Positions 1 through 8,405 of a stretch of 64,000 nucleotides of DNA are shown in pieces (position 1 is the first letter of the stretch; each line of letters opens with the position of its first letter). The DNA comes from Tubulanus polymorphus (taxonomy: Eukaryota; Nemertea; Palaeonemertea; Tubulaniformes; Tubulanidae), in the NCBI RefSeq assembly GCF_964204645.1, contig NC_134036.1, forward strand, positions 9,224,704-9,288,703, read 5' to 3'. The notes below the pieces were generated by a model. The model saw only the letters and a program-made list of their open reading frames with translations, was not told where the DNA came from and did not search any database. Position numbers and translations under genes: made by a program.

Positions 1-2
1 TA

Positions 3-1088
3 TGGAATGCACTCGATAGAGTAAATGAAGAAGAACCAATTCCTAATATTGATATAAACAAATATTCACCATTTAAAAATCCAAATCCTACTGATTTTGA
101 TCCAGAAATGGAAGAGAATAGAAATCAATTAGATAAATTAAGATCTTCAACACCCGAAACATCGAGAAGAGACACTCAACAAATTGATAATGATTCAAGT
201 CAATTACAATTAACATTAGAAAAACAAATTAATAGATTAAGTGATTCAGAAGAAGAAATGAATAGTACTGGAATAAATCAACTGCAATATTTACTAGAAA
301 AAGGATTATTTGATTTAACTGATGATGAATTAGAAGCATTTCCTGAACAAGCACGTAGAGAAATTAAAGGTATGCAAGAATCAGCTGATAAAATTGCGCA
401 TGATAAAAGTATAAGAGATTTTAAAATTAGAACTTTAGAAAAAGAATTAACTGATAAAAATAAAGAAATAGAACGATTAAAGTCTGATTTAGATCATCAA
501 GTAATTGATGAAATAGAATATAGGCAAAAAGAATTACGTTTAGAAAAAGAAATAGATGATTTAAAATATAACAAAGAATTACAGGAAAAAGAAAGAGATA
601 CATTATTAAAATTATATGATAATAATATTAATAGATTAAAAGTTATTTTTAAAGATTTGTTGATTAAACCAGATTCTGAAATATCATTAAAAGACAGAAT
701 AAAGTTATTATTTAAATTAGAAGGTATAACAATTCTTTCAATTCTAACAGCTGTAACTATGTTATTTACAACAATTGGTTTAGCTATATCAAATGCTTTA
801 AAATCTACTCCTACTCCAAATAAACCGGATAAACCTCCAGGTAATAATTCTATACAAGATAAAGTTAAAGATGGTTTAAAGAAATTAGCAAAATATTTAT
901 GGGAACTATCAAAGAAATCTGCTGCAGCATTGCCAGGAGTTATTGCTTCAATTGTTGGTTTTGTTTTAAAATCTGCAGGAAACATTATTAACTTTGCTGC
1001 TGAACATATTATTTTATTTTTAATTACAGTTGTAAGTGCTATTATTTTTGGGTTAGTAAATATGATATCAAAAAATATCAAAAAATAA
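3..1088 (+). CDS. Coiled-coil, multi-membrane-segment Polinton protein (5' part missing)
   Basis: The reading frame is open from base 3, so the ATG at 108 is internal and the gene starts outside the window; its N-terminal region is represented by the homologous gene at 63242 in the second element. The visible 361 residues hold a charged Glu/Lys-rich stretch with heptad-like spacing (about nt 250-660, likely coiled coil), a hydrophobic segment (about 725-795), a Pro-rich linker (about 810-842), an amphipathic Lys-rich stretch, and two more hydrophobic segments (about 928-975 and 1006-1065) close to the end. It is followed after 24 nt by the capsid-like gene. I do not recognise the family. Membrane segments at the C-terminus suggest a virion or entry-associated structural protein, which is inference only. 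Confidence 0.75.
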   Translation, partial: WNALDRVNEEEPIPNIDINKYSPFKNPNPTDFDPEMEENRNQLDKLRSSTPETSRRDTQQIDNDSSQLQLTLEKQINRLSDSEEEMNSTGINQLQYLLEKGLFDLTDDELEAFPEQARREIKGMQESADKIAHDKSIRDFKIRTLEKELTDKNKEIERLKSDLDHQVIDEIEYRQKELRLEKEIDDLKYNKELQEKERDTLLKLYDNNINRLKVIFKDLLIKPDSEISLKDRIKLLFKLEGITILSILTAVTMLFTTIGLAISNALKSTPTPNKPDKPPGNNSIQDKVKDGLKKLAKYLWELSKKSAAALPGVIASIVGFVLKSAGNIINFAAEHIILFLITVVSAIIFGLVNMISKNIKK

Positions 1089-1112
1089 ATAATTAATTTT
1101 TTTGTTAAATAA

Positions 1113-1865
1113 ATGAGTGGGAGTTATATAAGTCCTTCTAAGATTTCTAGAATATCTAATGCTATTAAAGCAGAAAGATCACATCATATAATTACTCATA
1201 ACGCTTCAAATATTAATCCCGATGAAACTTTATACGTTAGAATCCCTCGATTAACACAAAATACTTTTTATGTTCCAAATAGTATTTATTTATCAGCCGA
1301 TATAAAAGTAATCGGTAATAATAATAATTATGTCGTTGATAATGTTGGAAGATATTTGATTAAAAAGTTAACAATAAAGATTGGTCCAGAAACAGTTTTC
1401 TCATTAGATGATTATAATTTATTTATGCATTATAAAGATTTATGGTTAACTAAAGAAAATAGAAATAATATGATATTTCAAGGCATCCAATCAGAAAACC
1501 AAAATAAATTAAGATCAGAAGCTAATAGCGCAATATTAACAAATGATGTAGATAAATTGATAAAAAGTATATATGGAAGCAAATATAAAATTCCATTAGA
1601 CTTTGAATTGATAAATAATAATGCACCTTTAATGCATCAAATTGATTATTATACCGGTAATAAATATGCATTATGGTTAGATTTTAGAACAACTGAAGAT
1701 AATTCATTACATGGTTCTGGAAAAAAACTACAAAATACAAAAGATGGAATACAATTATTCATGACAAAGAAAAAAGGAATCAAAAATTTTAAAATGCACA
1801 TTTATATTATATCTGACGCGCAATTAAATATTGTAAATTCTCAATTAAATAGTGTTATGTATTAA
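1113..1865 (+). CDS. Capsid-like protein of the Polinton (jelly-roll candidate)
   Basis: A 250-residue protein without signal peptide or membrane helix, rich in beta-prone segments. It has the pattern of Polinton/adintovirus-like capsid proteins: a strand-rich N-terminus (RIPRLTQNTFYVPNS), a VGRYLIKKLTIKIG segment, a DLWLTKENRNN segment, then KYKIPLDFELINNNAPL. It is shorter than a usual double-jelly-roll major capsid protein (about 450-600 residues), so it could be a short capsid protein, a minor capsid protein, or half of an ancestral gene. The start follows a T-run and AAATAAATG, the late-promoter-like motif shared by its neighbours. It lies 24 nt after the coiled-coil gene and 32 nt before the zinc-finger gene. 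Confidence 0.6.
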   Translation: MSGSYISPSKISRISNAIKAERSHHIITHNASNINPDETLYVRIPRLTQNTFYVPNSIYLSADIKVIGNNNNYVVDNVGRYLIKKLTIKIGPETVFSLDDYNLFMHYKDLWLTKENRNNMIFQGIQSENQNKLRSEANSAILTNDVDKLIKSIYGSKYKIPLDFELINNNAPLMHQIDYYTGNKYALWLDFRTTEDNSLHGSGKKLQNTKDGIQLFMTKKKGIKNFKMHIYIISDAQLNIVNSQLNSVMY

Positions 1866-1897
1866 AATTTTAACTTTAATAAAAATGTATATAATAA

Positions 1898-3061
1898 ATG
1901 GAAGGTGGAATATATGAAATACAATCTCCAAGTGAAATGATATCAGATATATATTATATATTACCTTATGATGAATACAGTAAGTATTTTGGAGATTACT
2001 TTAATCAATTCAAATATAGAATAAGTAAAATAGATAAGAATATTGAAACAAAAATAGAAGATAATATTGAAACTAAAATAGAAGATAAGAATGATATTGA
2101 ATATAAAATAGAAGATAATATTGAATCTAAAATAGAAGATAGTAATAATATTGAAACTAAAATAGAAGATGTAACAGCATCTACATCTTATAATATACCA
2201 TCTACATATGATATTGAATCAAAAAAAGATTATAATCAAAAATATTGTGATGTATGTAAGAAATATATATCATATAAAAATTGGGCATCACATAAGAAAT
2301 CAAAGAAACATATAGAAAAAGAAAAGAATAATAATGATAATAATATATCAGTTAGTAATATAAAAGATAATGTTAACCCAATTAAAACTAATGATACCAT
2401 AGATAATATAACAGATAATGTAATAAATAATATTAACCCAATTGAAACTAATGATAATGATATAACAGATAATGAAATAATTGATGATTCTAAAAAACAT
2501 TGTAACATTTGTAATTTAGATATTTCTAAAAGTAATTTTTCTAAACATAAAAAATCTAAGTGGCACATAGAAAATGAAAAAGAATTAATATGTGATTATT
2601 GTAATAAAGAAATTGAACCTGTTGATAAAATTACTCATTATAAATCAAAATTACATCTAATTAATGTTTATAAAAAAGTGGGTATGTTACCATTGTTAAA
2701 TAACCCTTTAGAATATATAAAATATTTTGATTATAATATTAACCAATATGATATATTCTATAATTTGTTATTACATAAATTTTTAGATTATGCAAACGAT
2801 AATCTTGAACAAATGTATAAATTTTTATATTTGAGAAGAAAAGATTCAACTTATTTGATAATTAATTTTGGATATGATATTGATTTTTATTATTATGATT
2901 TTGATGAAAACTTTGAAAAAATAAAAGAAAAAATTAATATGCCTACTGATTATAGATTAATGATGGATCGGCTAAACTCAATAAATATACCAAAGACTTA
3001 TGGAGAATTTGATATAAACGAAGATGATTTTATAAATGTATTAGAAACAAAATTAGAATAA
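1898..3061 (+). CDS. Protein with three U1/matrin-type C2H2 zinc fingers and an acidic repeat
   Basis: A 387-residue protein. Residues about 47-90 are a degenerate repeat of the type IETKIEDN. Three zinc fingers follow with C-x2-C and widely spaced His pairs: YCDVCKKY...SHKKSKKH (about residue 116), HCNICNLD...KHKKSKWH (about 202) and ICDYCNKE...HYKSKLH (about 232). The same finger type occurs at the N-terminus of the element's PolB (55206), which suggests shuffling of this module within the family. The C-terminal 130 residues are acidic and Tyr-rich with no motif I know. It is the last plus-strand gene before the convergence point at about 3.1-3.5 kb. The start sits in ATAATAAATGG. A nucleic-acid-binding role is inferred from the fingers only. 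Confidence 0.65.
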   Translation: MEGGIYEIQSPSEMISDIYYILPYDEYSKYFGDYFNQFKYRISKIDKNIETKIEDNIETKIEDKNDIEYKIEDNIESKIEDSNNIETKIEDVTASTSYNIPSTYDIESKKDYNQKYCDVCKKYISYKNWASHKKSKKHIEKEKNNNDNNISVSNIKDNVNPIKTNDTIDNITDNVINNINPIETNDNDITDNEIIDDSKKHCNICNLDISKSNFSKHKKSKWHIENEKELICDYCNKEIEPVDKITHYKSKLHLINVYKKVGMLPLLNNPLEYIKYFDYNINQYDIFYNLLLHKFLDYANDNLEQMYKFLYLRRKDSTYLIINFGYDIDFYYYDFDENFEKIKEKINMPTDYRLMMDRLNSINIPKTYGEFDINEDDFINVLETKLE

Positions 3062-3064
3062 TTA

Positions 3065-3103
3065 TTATAAAACTATTTATATATCTATAAAACTATTTAT
3101 ATA
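3065..3103. repeat. 20-bp tandem repeat, two copies
   Basis: The unit ATAAAACTATTTATATATCT is repeated back to back just after the zinc-finger gene, in the gap between convergent genes. Confidence 0.7.
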
Positions 3104-3108
3104 TCTAT

Positions 3109-3436
3109 GTACTAGACGTATGAGTAAGAAAGTAAGAATCCAAGAATCCTTACCAAGAAATATAAATTATAAACATAGATTATAAACATAAATTATAAAT
3201 ATAAATTATAAATATAAATTATAAACATAAATTATAAATATAAATTATAAACATAAATTATAAATATAAATTATAAACATAAATTATAAACATAGTTTTA
3301 ATATATGATTTATTCATTATTATATATTTCATTTAATAATTCATATTTCTATGGACTAGACGTACGTAAGAATCCAAGATTCTTGCCAAGAAAGTAAAAA
3401 GGTAAGAATCTTACTTTCTTACTCATACGTCTAGTA
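3109..3436. repeat. Inverted repeat flanking the convergence point of the element's two gene blocks
   Basis: Left arm at about 3109-3139 (core CTAGACGTATGAGTAAGAAA) and right arm at about 3406-3436 are reverse complements over roughly 28 bases with a mismatch or two. A third partial copy (ACTAGACGTACGTAAGAATC) lies at about 3355-3375. The arms bracket the 13-bp minisatellite between a plus-strand gene ending at 3061 and a minus-strand gene ending at 3482. A bidirectional 3'-end/termination structure is possible, but nothing in the sequence proves it. Confidence 0.6.
3162..3298. repeat. 13-bp AT-rich minisatellite
   Basis: About ten copies of AAATTATAAAYAT with alternating C/T at one position fill the gap between the convergent Polinton genes. 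No coding frame crosses it. Confidence 0.85.
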
Positions 3437-3481
3437 GATAGATATATAAATTAGTTTCTATAATGATCCAAATTATAAATT

Positions 3482-4093
3482 TTATTTTATAAATTTATAT
3501 TCATAAGGAAATTGTAATCTCATTAATAATTTTGAACCTTTATTATTTTTTAATTTATTCATATATTCATCATGTAATTCAGTAGGTATAATTTGATTTT
3601 CTTCCAATGATTGTTGCATAGATTTTCTATCTTTGTTATAAAATAAAACTAGAAATCTTATATTCTCTCTAAAGTCTTTAACAATTGAATTATATTTTTG
3701 ATTTAAAACCCAAGTTGTTATCCCAAAATGTCTACCAGAGAAAGCTAAATAACATAACTCACTTTCTCTAATTTTAGAATCATGTAAATTTGCACAATCA
3801 TCAATAATAAATAATGTATTTGATCCTTTATAAATATCTAATGCAATTTTTATACAATTATCTAAATTTTCTTTTACTGTTTTGGGGTCTAATATAATAA
3901 ACTTTTTTATCTTAACTATATCTCTATTATATGTTTTATTCATTTCATATGTAGGACAGAATAATATTATATTATCAAAATGATTTTTATAAATAGTTTC
4001 TAACAAATCTAATATGAAATGTGTTTTACCACAATTTGTAACTCCAGTAACTAACATATTATGTGGTTCAAATATAAATAAATCTTTATTCAT
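3482..4093 (-). CDS. Packaging ATPase (FtsK/HerA, A32-like) of the Polinton
   Basis: A 203-residue protein that opens with a P-loop: MLVTGVTNCGKTHF (Walker A, GxxxxGKT) at about residues 13-26. A Walker B strand TLFIIDDCA follows at about 92-100 and a sensor-like segment (GITTWVLNQKY) at about 122-132. Length and motif order fit the A32-like genome-packaging ATPases of Polintons, virophages and NCLDVs, which drive DNA into preformed capsids. The start codon lies inside the last codons of the integrase gene (8-nt overlap) on the same strand. The ATG is preceded by AATAA, giving the TAAATG motif seen before structural genes, so it may be transcribed late even though the upstream integrase is not. 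Confidence 0.92.
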   Translation of the reverse strand: MNKDLFIFEPHNMLVTGVTNCGKTHFILDLLETIYKNHFDNIILFCPTYEMNKTYNRDIVKIKKFIILDPKTVKENLDNCIKIALDIYKGSNTLFIIDDCANLHDSKIRESELCYLAFSGRHFGITTWVLNQKYNSIVKDFRENIRFLVLFYNKDRKSMQQSLEENQIIPTELHDEYMNKLKNNKGSKLLMRLQFPYEYKFIK

Positions 4094-5201
4094 TTATTCT
4101 TTTAATTTTACTAGATAAAATCCATTCATTAAATTTATCATCATATCCTTTATATTTCACCAAAGAATACTTTTTTCCTTTAAGAGTTTTAGTTTTTAAT
4201 ACCTTTTCTATTTTGTATTCTATTTCATCTGGATTTGGTACAAGTGATAATTCTTGTTCATAGAAATAACCTAATATTTCTTCATCTTTTAAATCTTCTA
4301 ATTTATAAACAAATGGTTTAGTTAATATTATCTTTTTAATTTTAAATATTTCTTCTGTAAAATTAGGGGTATAACCTTTATAAAATGTTTTTCTATATTT
4401 AGATATTCTTACGTGTTGTCCTATTTTAAATTTAGGTTCTCCAAAATCATGTGTAACAAATGCTCCATATAAATTATTCCAAACTATTTCTGAATTTTCT
4501 TCTTTTCTAGCTTGTATAGGTTTCATATTTATAGAACTATGTTTAGAATTATTATAACCTTTAACTAAATCATCTAACACATCGATATATTTATATGTTT
4601 CATTAGCGGTGAAATATTTCCACATTCTAGTTTTCAATGTTTTATTAAATCTTTCTATAACAGATGCTTTTTTATCTGAATGTGTTGAAAAATATTCTAC
4701 ATCGTTATCAGATAATAGTTTTTTGAAATGTTTGTTATAAAATTCCTTACCTTCATCAAATTGTATCTTATCTGGGATAGCTTCTTTAAATATAGATTTA
4801 AAAGCATTTGTAACTTCTAATCCAGTTTTATTTTTAATCGGGATACTCCATGCGTATCTACTGAATATATCTATAACATTCAGTATCCAGAAATATCCTT
4901 TGTTGTATTCTTCTAAGTTTTTCATGTCAATTAAATCAGCTTGCCATTGTTGGTCAATATATGAAACCATAACTTTTCTTGTTAAATATTTTTTATCCAT
5001 CTTTTTATGAATTTGATATGTGGGTTGATTTTGTAACCATGATTTTAATTCACTATATTTTATATCACTGTGTGGGTGCCGTACGGCACCATTGCTATTA
5101 TCGGATTTAATTTTATTCCATAATTCTGAAACGTTAGAATATGATACTTCACTTTCTGGGTTATAATATAACTCTCTTAAATATTGTTCTTTTTTCATCA
5201 T
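4086..5201 (-). CDS. int: Retroviral-type integrase with C-terminal chromodomain
   Basis: A 371-residue DDE integrase. Catalytic Asp in WQADLIDM (about residue 88), second Asp in IQFDEGKEF, Glu in SVIERFNKT with 33 residues between them by my count. An SH3-like segment (FKIGQHVRISKYRKTFYKG) follows, then a chromodomain (VKYKGYDDKFNEWI, residues about 330-371) that in related elements reads histone marks and guides insertion. Residues about 36-44 are NGAVRHPHS, encoded by a 16-bp palindrome that looks like a foreign insertion (see 5075-5090). The start used here is the first of two Met codons (ATGATG); it lacks the TAAATG motif of its neighbours. The catalytic residues are intact and no stops interrupt it, so this copy could be functional. 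Confidence 0.95.
   Translation of the reverse strand: MMKKEQYLRELYYNPESEVSYSNVSELWNKIKSDNSNGAVRHPHSDIKYSELKSWLQNQPTYQIHKKMDKKYLTRKVMVSYIDQQWQADLIDMKNLEEYNKGYFWILNVIDIFSRYAWSIPIKNKTGLEVTNAFKSIFKEAIPDKIQFDEGKEFYNKHFKKLLSDNDVEYFSTHSDKKASVIERFNKTLKTRMWKYFTANETYKYIDVLDDLVKGYNNSKHSSINMKPIQARKEENSEIVWNNLYGAFVTHDFGEPKFKIGQHVRISKYRKTFYKGYTPNFTEEIFKIKKIILTKPFVYKLEDLKDEEILGYFYEQELSLVPNPDEIEYKIEKVLKTKTLKGKKYSLVKYKGYDDKFNEWILSSKIKRINE
5066..5097. repeat. In-frame palindromic insertion repeat inside the integrase gene
   Basis: The perfect 16-bp palindrome GGTGCCGTACGGCACC lies at 5075-5090. With its flanks the repeat is about 30 bp and matches 63067-63096 at all but one position, in the unrelated 442-aa gene of the second element. 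Read on the minus strand it codes NGAVRHPHS. Its GC content contrasts with the AT-rich gene around it. Confidence 0.85.
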
Positions 5202-5204
5202 ATT

Positions 5205-5582
5205 TTAATCCATTAATAATATTTTAGATTTATTTTCATTTGATTTATTTTCTGTTATAATAGGTTTACTGTTTGTACACGGATAACTAAGTTTCCGATC
5301 ATCATTGGAATCATCTTTATCGTCAGATTTGAATTTTGATTTATATATTACACCGGATAATATAATAACTGTGATTAACCCAATTGTAATATATAATTTA
5401 TAATTACTTCCAACATTAGAAGAATCAGATGGATTATTATTTGAATCAATACCAGGTGATTCATTTATATCAGTTAATTTCTTTTTCTTAGCTTTTTTTA
5501 ATTCTGAAGATCTTTTACCTAATTCTCTTGCCCATTTAATTTGTTTCTCGGATCTAGCCTTTTTCTTAACTCCATCACTCAT
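5205..5582 (-). CDS. Small single-pass membrane protein of the Polinton
   Basis: A 125-residue protein: a very basic N-terminus (SEKQIKWARELGKRSSELKK), a Ser/Asn-rich linker, one membrane helix (LYITIGLITVIILSGVIY, about residues 65-82), and a Lys/Asp-rich tail. The start is ACTAAAATAAATGAG, matching the TAAATG motif, and lies inside the last codons of the gene at 5575-6177. The stop is 3 nt from the integrase start, so the minus-strand genes form a continuous set. I do not recognise the family. The basic end could contact packaged DNA with the helix in a membrane, but this is inference. Confidence 0.7.
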   Translation of the reverse strand: MSDGVKKKARSEKQIKWARELGKRSSELKKAKKKKLTDINESPGIDSNNNPSDSSNVGSNYKLYITIGLITVIILSGVIYKSKFKSDDKDDSNDDRKLSYPCTNSKPIITENKSNENKSKILLMD

Positions 5583-6177
5583 TTATTTTAGTTAATTTTT
5601 GTTCTGATTCATCTTCTGTTTCGTGGTTTGGTTGTAGTACATCTGTTTCGTTCTTACCTGATTTATATTCCATAGGTTTGATGTTCGAAAATGTTATAAC
5701 TCCAGTAGAAATCAATGTCATAACCGATCCTAATTGAAATGAAGCATATCCAACCCATTTTTGTAATTCAGTCATAACTAAATAGTCATTTTTCAAATCA
5801 TTATATAATTTATTTTCATCATCAATTGGTATTAGCCGGTTACATAATTTTGAATAACATTTGATAATACCATCACTTATAGAGTCGTTTATTCTAGCTA
5901 ATCTTGACTCTTCATAAATCTTAAAATATTTGATTACTTTTTCTTTATTCATATTATCTAATTCTTGAAAAGTTATTATTTTTCCTAAGAAGTCCTTAGA
6001 TTTCCCACCAGCAATTAATAATTCAAGATGATGCTTACAATATAAATAGTATTCATAATCTATATTGTTATTAACTTGAGCACAATTAGTTGCAACTGTA
6101 TCTTTATTATCACTTATACCCAAATCATCTAATGTTTTTTCAACCTTAATATTATTCTTATTCGATTTCTTAGACAT
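5575..6177 (-). CDS. Polinton hypothetical protein with a C-terminal hydrophobic segment
   Basis: A 200-residue protein. Mostly helical, charged; residues about 140-165 form a hydrophobic stretch (YASFQLGSVMTLISTGVITF), followed by an acidic tail (NHETEDESEQ). It is the first gene of the minus-strand block ahead of two small-gene overlaps (8 nt with the next gene). The ATG is preceded by AATATAA, giving TAAATG. I find no known motif. Four Cys residues are scattered and do not form a clear zinc site. Confidence 0.65.
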   Translation of the reverse strand: MSKKSNKNNIKVEKTLDDLGISDNKDTVATNCAQVNNNIDYEYYLYCKHHLELLIAGGKSKDFLGKIITFQELDNMNKEKVIKYFKIYEESRLARINDSISDGIIKCYSKLCNRLIPIDDENKLYNDLKNDYLVMTELQKWVGYASFQLGSVMTLISTGVITFSNIKPMEYKSGKNETDVLQPNHETEDESEQKLTKINE

Positions 6178-6400
6178 TTATATTAGAGAAATTTAATAAG
6201 AATAGTATTATAAGTATTCTTCAAATGATACTAGCTAGTTAAAGCTAAAGAATTCTAGTATTAGTTATTGTTTTTTAGTATTTTTTATTTGTGATATAAA
6301 GTATTCTTTTTTGAAAGAAAATATTAAAAATTAAAATAGAAATAATAGCTAGTTGAAGGTATGTAATTTTTATTATATTTTATTTGAGATATATTATTCT
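6178..6400. other. Intergenic AT-rich spacer with a duplicated motif
   Basis: No reading frame of note. The motif TAGCTAGTT followed by an AT-rich run and TTTATTTGxGATATAxxxTATTC occurs twice (about 6230-6310 and 6348-6402). A diverged third copy of this 3' flank appears near 8168-8225, beside the second HNH tail. It may hold the promoter for the minus-strand block; no specific element is certain. Confidence 0.5.
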
Positions 6401-7096
6401 TTAACCACTCATTAAAGACTCAACATATTGTTCATTATTTGGATTATTGTTCCATAATTCAATAAATTTCTTTGCTTTATCCAGTTGATCTAAATATAAT
6501 TTCATATCTAGTTTGTTAGATTTAATTATATTTTCTTTCTTTTCTAAAGGTCTTAGATTCTTCCAATTCCAGATCAGCTTCTTATAATATTCATCATTCA
6601 TATCAAATTCAGAAATCGGCAACACGTGATCAATATGAAAGTATTCACCATAATTATCTATATTCATTTTATCATCGAATTGATATATTATCCATGATTT
6701 GAGAAATTCATCTGAACAACCTAATAGATCAGATAATGTGTATGAGTGACTGTCTTTGCTGAATAATTGTGTTAATCTAGACCGTAAACATTGTTTCAAT
6801 CTAAAATTAAGATCTGTTTGATATCTTTCTCTCATATATTTTGTCATATAATCATTATAAGATTCTCTATTATCTTCTCGATATTGTTTGGTATATAGTT
6901 TAAAACAAGTTTTACAGCAATTTTGAAAACCATCTTTGCTAATCTTACGCTTACTAAATTCTGTTATAGCTAATTTATCTAATTCACATTTAGAACACTT
7001 TTTGTAGTATATGTTTATAACGCCAGTGTTATTTGTAATATTGGTAGTTTGTGGTTGTTCTCTTCCCTCTGGAAGAATCCTCTTCCATTTCTCCGA
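6401..7096 (-). CDS. HNH endonuclease with N-terminal CxxC zinc ribbon (start unclear)
   Basis: The segment 6401-6847 begins with an ATG and codes an HNH domain: FHIDHVLPIS then NWKNLRPLEKKENIIKSN. The same frame stays open upstream to a TAG at 7097-7099 with no further ATG and adds CSKCELDK...CCKTCFKLYTKQYRE, a two-CxxC zinc ribbon that precedes HNH domains in many homing-type nucleases. An ATG in another frame at about 7125 (MKKDDVSRRN...) suggests the true N-terminus was shifted by an indel or is spliced. The domain probably cuts DNA; in an element it could act as a homing-type nuclease or as a repair/resolution enzyme. Its C-terminus exists in a second, diverged copy at 8232-8320. It lacks the TAAATG start motif. 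Confidence 0.72.
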   Translation of the reverse strand, partial: SEKWKRILPEGREQPQTTNITNNTGVINIYYKKCSKCELDKLAITEFSKRKISKDGFQNCCKTCFKLYTKQYREDNRESYNDYMTKYMRERYQTDLNFRLKQCLRSRLTQLFSKDSHSYTLSDLLGCSDEFLKSWIIYQFDDKMNIDNYGEYFHIDHVLPISEFDMNDEYYKKLIWNWKNLRPLEKKENIIKSNKLDMKLYLDQLDKAKKFIELWNNNPNNEQYVESLMSG

Positions 7097-8231
7097 CTAA
7101 CGTCATCCTTTTTCATTCCTCGCTGCTTTTGATAAGTCAGTTTCGATTCCTTGATATCTAAATAATACCACTGGGCAAAACCGCGCATTCATGCGCGCTT
7201 GTGCTTAATGCGCATGCGTTAATCATAATTATATATTCATTCTGAATAGAAACGACCGAACATAAAAATTCATCAATCAGATTTACACAATACATTATAC
7301 AAGTTGTTCGGTCGTTTCTTCCAATACATCATTTGATTTCTATAAATACAATTTATAATTACAAACATTTTTTCAATTGCTTGTAAATATTTAACTACAT
7401 CAACAAATGTTAAACTTAATCATTGGAGTCTTAATGTTTTTGAAATTCTTATATAGTTTCTTCGACGATCTTTTGGTGATTCTTGTGTTTCTTGTGCTAA
7501 TTTATATTGGTTTGATATCCATTGCTGTTGATTCCTCAGTCAGAAAGAGTATCTTGAGTTTCTCTATCGCTTCTTGATGCGTATGGCGTTTTATTAATCT
7601 AAAAGATATTAGCGGTAACTCTAGCAATCTAAAAGATATTCTAAATACGCTTAAATATATCTAAAGGTTTCGTATTTAATAGCCTTAATAACTACAACAA
7701 ACAGTACTTACATTTAGATTTATAATTGTAAACTATAAACTCCTAATTTCGTTTCGAAAGATAGAATATCCTGAGCACAATATTACAGCGTATATCCATT
7801 TCCGGGGCGATTTCTAGAATGACACGTCGTTAATTATACAGCGCCATCTAGTTCCGGCACGCCTTTCTAGAATATTCTCTACACGTTTCTAATTATGATG
7901 TGTAATAATGTCTCGTCGTCATAGTAACAACTGTAACAGCTGTGAATTTATAGATTTATTCTATGGCTCTATACATTGAATGTATATAGGCTCAAATAGA
8001 ATCATGTTCTAGTATAAACATCTAGAACAAGCGTGTTGAGACTTGTAAATTATGAGATTTGTGATTCGCTACGTTCGCTGTATACACAACGTGTTGAAGT
8101 TGAAAAAAAACAATAATAAAAGAATTTAGATTAATGAAATTAATTAACTCTTTACAATTGAAATATAAGCTAGTAACATATGTTTACTATAGTTAATACA
8201 ACCAACTATATATCTGAGTATTATCGGGTGT
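7097..8231. other. Decayed or inserted tract between HNH gene and terminal repeat
   Basis: About 1.1 kb with higher GC than the rest of the element and no intact gene. It contains runs such as GCGCATGCG, the foldback at 7249-7318, a small hairpin around 7957-8003 (ATTCTATGGCTC...TATAGGCTCAAATAGAAT), a repeated CTAAAAGATATT motif near 7598-7640, and short minus-strand coding-like pieces near 7430-7540 interrupted by stops. It reads as an insertion or rearranged DNA between two HNH-derived segments. Confidence 0.5.
7249..7318. repeat. Short foldback with perfect 14-bp arms
   Basis: GAAACGACCGAACA at 7249-7262 and its reverse complement at 7305-7318, separated by 42 AT-rich bases. Confidence 0.75.
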
Positions 8232-8405
8232 TTATAACGATTCAACATATTTTTCACCATGTGTTGAGTTCCTTAATTCGATAAATGTCTTTGCTTTAAC
8301 CAACTGGACTAAAAACAAATGTGTTATAGTTTTATTGTGTCTTGCTTTTTGAGACTTGTCTATATCGATATTACATGTTGGACAGTAGTATTTATTTGCT
8401 TCCAT
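8232..8405 (-). CDS. Chimeric mini-ORF: PolB zinc finger fused to HNH C-terminus
   Basis: A 57-codon frame from ATG to TAA. The first about 29 codons match the start of the polB gene at 55206 (a C-x2-C ... H-x5-H finger, YYCPTCNIDIDKS). The rest (LVQLVKAKTFIELRNS... EKYVESL) matches the C-terminus of the HNH protein at 6401 (DQLDKAKKFIELWNN... QYVESL). The polB part belongs to the terminal inverted repeat; the junction is near 8320. It is too short to be confident it is a gene, and it may simply record how the terminal repeat captured polB DNA and joined it to an HNH fragment. The frame is nevertheless uninterrupted across the joint. Confidence 0.6.
   Translation of the reverse strand: MEANKYYCPTCNIDIDKSQKARHNKTITHLFLVQLVKAKTFIELRNSTHGEKYVESL

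Noticed and set aside
497-1081. A 194-codon minus-strand frame
   Set aside because: Antisense shadow of the AT-rich coiled-coil gene; no motif and no start context.
3162-3298. Regular 13-bp repeats as a CRISPR-like array
   Set aside because: There are no unique spacers, the unit is AT-only minisatellite, and the genome is eukaryotic.
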